Assembly: GCA_021741065.1 (NCBI GenBank)
Contig: JAIOYN010000001.1
Location: forward strand, 1 to 64,000
DNA from: Sphingomonadaceae bacterium
GTDB lineage: Bacteria; Pseudomonadota; Alphaproteobacteria; Sphingomonadales; Sphingomonadaceae
Reading direction: 5' to 3'
Length of the DNA: 64,000 nucleotides
The notes beneath the pieces were generated by a model. That model was not told where the DNA came from. It made no database searches and saw only the letters and a list, made by a program, of their open reading frames with translations. Shown one piece after another: positions 62,158-64,000 of the stretch. A program made the translations under genes and the position numbers. The number at the start of each line of letters is the position of its first letter. Positions within the stretch are counted from its first letter, which is position 1.

Positions 62158-62415
62158 ATGTTTGATTTACAGAGCGATTCCGATGTGACGGACCAAATTC
62201 ACACGTTTGACGTTCCGATAAAGCTGACGCGAGCGCAATTGGAAAAAATGCTGCGCGCCGTGGAGGCCGATGTCGATGCGATGACTGATTTTAACATGGT
62301 ATATCGCGAGTTTTTTGCAGAACCCTATCCTACACGCTCAACGATTGTGTCGGCCTTGGTTGTTCCGGATGCAATGGTGGAGGTTGAAGCCATTGCGTAT
62401 CGTGAGAGCAAATAA
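62158..62415 (+). CDS. Short RidA-like protein lacking part of the fold
   Basis: An 85-residue protein whose second half, FNMVYREFFAEPYPTRSTIVSALVVPDAMVEVEAIAYRES, matches the C-terminal half of RidA (YjgF/L-PSP), enzymes that clear reactive enamine intermediates from PLP reactions. RidA is about 130 residues; here the first beta strands are missing and roughly 18 residues seem deleted between LEKMLRAVEA and DVDAMTDF. The conserved active-site Arg position (PTRSTI) is kept, but the sequence before it is irregular. A perfect GGAGGAAT precedes the ATG, so it is probably translated. It may be a decaying gene or a specialised short form. Confidence 0.6.
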   Translation: MFDLQSDSDVTDQIHTFDVPIKLTRAQLEKMLRAVEADVDAMTDFNMVYREFFAEPYPTRSTIVSALVVPDAMVEVEAIAYRESK

Positions 62416-62460
62416 AGCGGGCGACGCCGAGGCGGACGGTGGCGGTGACCGGACAGAAAT

Positions 62461-63363
62461 TTAGCCAGCATCCTTTTGTATCGCAAAAGCGTTTATCAAC
62501 GCATGCACCACAGGGTCCGGATTAGCATTTCTAAGCGTGATGGCGCTGACGTCATATCGCGCGCCGTCGCTGAGGGGCATGGGCATGACCGTCAGGTTGA
62601 GTGCGCGCGCTTCCCGTTGCGCGAAGGATGCGGGCAATAAGGTAATCATGTCGCTTTCTGCGACCAACGCAAGGCACGATACCAGACTGAGAACGCGGTA
62701 ATGCGGGAATCCCGAGCGGCGATGTTTTTCCTCTATCTCGGACGGAATTGCGGAACGGTAGTTCCTGTCATAGCCGGGAATAGCCCATTTATACTGCAGC
62801 ATTTCGTCCGCACCAAAGGTCCCTTGCAACGCCGGATGGTCTTGGCGCATCACGGCAACATAGGCTTCGTCGATGATCTTATTGATATGAAACAGGCGCT
62901 GTTCGGGAATGGCGCTCACGCTTGTGGAGTGAAAAAGCAACATGTCCGCTTCGCGTTGGCGCAACCGGCCTGCGGCGATATCCAAGGGCAGGGTTTCGGC
63001 GGTTACACGGATGTTGGGATACGCTTTGTAAAAGGACGTGAGGGCTTGCGCTAAGGAGGCTTCCATCACGGCGGGCCCTGCAATGAGCCGCAAATGTCGT
63101 CTGCCGGATAAGACCTCATCGCCGATTTTATCGGCTAAAGCCAAAAGCTCCTCTGCCCTTTGTGCAAGGCGGTTGCCGGCATCGGTGGGGACAACGCTGC
63201 GCGTGGTCCTGTTAAACAACTCTGTGCCCAATTCTTGTTCGAGCAACTGCAAGGATTTGGTGAGCGCCGAATGCGTCATGCCAAGCTCGTTCGCGGCCCG
63301 GCTAAAGCTTTTGTGGCGATACACAGCGACGAACCGGGATAGTCTATTCAGATTTATATTCAT
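62461..63363 (-). CDS. LysR family transcriptional regulator
   Basis: A 300-residue LysR regulator: helix-turn-helix INLNRLSRFVAVYRHKSFSRAANELGMTHSALTKSLQLLEQELGTELFNRTTRSVVPTDAG at the N-terminus and a periplasmic-binding-like effector domain from about residue 90. The start MNINLNRLS is taken because it is the normal beginning; an upstream ATG twelve codons earlier adds a non-matching cysteine-rich stretch. It is divergent from the sterol-desaturase-like gene, about 90 bases apart, and probably regulates it or itself. Effector unknown. Confidence 0.93.
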   Translation of the reverse strand: MNINLNRLSRFVAVYRHKSFSRAANELGMTHSALTKSLQLLEQELGTELFNRTTRSVVPTDAGNRLAQRAEELLALADKIGDEVLSGRRHLRLIAGPAVMEASLAQALTSFYKAYPNIRVTAETLPLDIAAGRLRQREADMLLFHSTSVSAIPEQRLFHINKIIDEAYVAVMRQDHPALQGTFGADEMLQYKWAIPGYDRNYRSAIPSEIEEKHRRSGFPHYRVLSLVSCLALVAESDMITLLPASFAQREARALNLTVMPMPLSDGARYDVSAITLRNANPDPVVHALINAFAIQKDAG

Positions 63364-63453
63364 GTTCCAATAATTACATAATATGCATTTATTATTCAAT
63401 TTTTTAAATTTTTAGCCCGTTTATTTCCGTTATCATTCGTGGGAGAGAAATGT

Positions 63454-64000
63454 GTGACCATAGGGCAATTTATCAACCAAAATTGGGTCGTAATCGCACT
63501 TGTGGCTTTTGCACTGGGCATATTGCTCGAACTGGGCGCCATTCGCTTCCTCAAGCGCAAGGGCGATGTGCCGTTGAAAGACTCGCTGCTCTCGATTTTT
63601 CTGGGGCTCGCCAGTGACCCTGTAAATGCCATATTCGCTTTCATCACCACTGGCGCTTTGTTTGCGGCGGCGCCCTTTGCCATCGGCGAAATTCCCACCA
63701 CTTGGGGAACGTTCTTATTGTGCTTCGTGCTCGATGATCTGCGGTTCTATGTGCACCACCGCATATGCCACCGCGTCCGGTGGGGTTGGGCCATGCATAT
63801 CGTGCATCATTCATCCACCAATTTTAACATGCCTATCGCGCTGCGCCAAAGTTGGATGAAGCACTTTACCGGCACGATGATGCTGAAAATTCCGCTAATA
63901 TTAATCGGCTTTGACCCGGTGTTGGTTATTTTTTGCGGGGTCTTAAATGCGACATACCAATTTTTCCTCCACACGGAGACGATCGACCGTTTGCCGCGCT
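63454..64000 (+). CDS. Sterol desaturase/fatty acid hydroxylase family membrane enzyme (partial)
   Basis: The gene runs off the right edge; 182 residues are visible. Start is a GTG six bases after GGGAGAG. There are two to three hydrophobic segments (WVVIALVAFALGILLELGAI, AIFAFITTGALFAAAPF, TFLLCFVLDDLRFYVHH), then the di-iron histidine motifs DDLRFYVHHRICHR and HIVHHSSTNFN, and later FFLHTE with further metal His. This is the fatty acid hydroxylase superfamily (di-iron, membrane-bound), which hydroxylates or desaturates lipids. The closing histidine cluster lies beyond the window. Divergent LysR regulator upstream. Confidence 0.88.
   Translation, partial: MTIGQFINQNWVVIALVAFALGILLELGAIRFLKRKGDVPLKDSLLSIFLGLASDPVNAIFAFITTGALFAAAPFAIGEIPTTWGTFLLCFVLDDLRFYVHHRICHRVRWGWAMHIVHHSSTNFNMPIALRQSWMKHFTGTMMLKIPLILIGFDPVLVIFCGVLNATYQFFLHTETIDRLPR

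Noticed and set aside
1-64000. CRISPR arrays, prophage genes, insertion sequences or integrase/attachment sites
   Set aside because: No regularly spaced direct repeats, transposase, integrase or phage structural genes were seen; the only pseudogenes are single decayed genes.

Overview
The window is a chromosomal segment of an alphaproteobacterium, most likely Sphingomonadales (Sphingopyxis/Sphingorhabdus-like). The pointers are several large TonB-dependent receptors, a CtrA-type response regulator, a PAS-HisKA_2 (HWE-like) histidine kinase, Bpt arginyl/leucyl-transferase, a UPF0262 protein and a SapC-family protein. Base composition is moderately GC-rich. Gene packing is tight, with many ATGA or TAATG stop/start overlaps. 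I see no prophage, insertion sequence, plasmid genes or CRISPR array; this is mostly core chromosome with small accessory catabolic and uptake operons.

Layout. 1-9.4 kb: end of a GDT1/TMEM165 transporter, argG, a D-aminoacylase-like amidohydrolase, dnaN (minus), a histidine phosphatase, a histidine kinase locus broken by one in-frame stop, rlmN, a YciB/IspZ-like membrane protein, a thioesterase and tRNA-Val(GAC). 9.7-15.3 kb: N-formylglutamate amidohydrolase, a strongly structured unassigned RNA just 3' of a sapC-like gene, an FAD-linked 2-hydroxyacid dehydrogenase and a DEAD-box helicase. 15.5-22.1 kb (minus): a three-gene overlapping catabolic operon followed by a TonB receptor. 22.2-30.4 kb: threonine dehydratase, bpt, free-Met-R-sulfoxide reductase, arfB, pirin with a decayed divergent LysR gene, ctrA, an M28 peptidase, a saccharopine-dehydrogenase-like protein and a second small pseudogene. 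30.4-40.3 kb: dcd, cdd overlapping a GH25-like protein without its catalytic acids, UPF0262, dnaB, ubiG, lysC, a nitronate monooxygenase-like protein and a pair of bacterial PH-domain membrane proteins.

40.3-46.2 kb (minus) is a vitamin B12 uptake operon: cobalamin riboswitch, btuB, btuF, btuC, btuD, then a PhoD-like phosphatase lipoprotein whose start overlaps the btuD stop. All junctions overlap, so the five genes are probably co-translated. 46.2-51.1 kb is a periplasmic molybdenum hydroxylase module (2Fe-2S subunit, molybdopterin subunit, GNAT) divergent from its likely cofactor-maturation genes (XdhC and MocA-like). A TPR sulfotransferase is translationally coupled to these, and a TonB receptor follows.

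55.5-64 kb: a Rieske oxygenase plus FAD oxidoreductase operon divergent from a TetR/BetI-like regulator, with a perfect inverted-repeat operator lying on the regulator's start. Then come a Tat-exported PhoD phosphatase, an acyl-CoA dehydrogenase, a shortened RidA-like protein, a LysR regulator and the beginning of a sterol-desaturase-family membrane enzyme. The most interesting signals are the structured RNA after sapC, the nonsense-split kinase, the PhoD gene inside the B12 operon, the mutually exclusive hairpins over the btuB ribosome site, the dead GH25 protein, and the regulator/oxygenase pair with a probable leaderless regulator mRNA.
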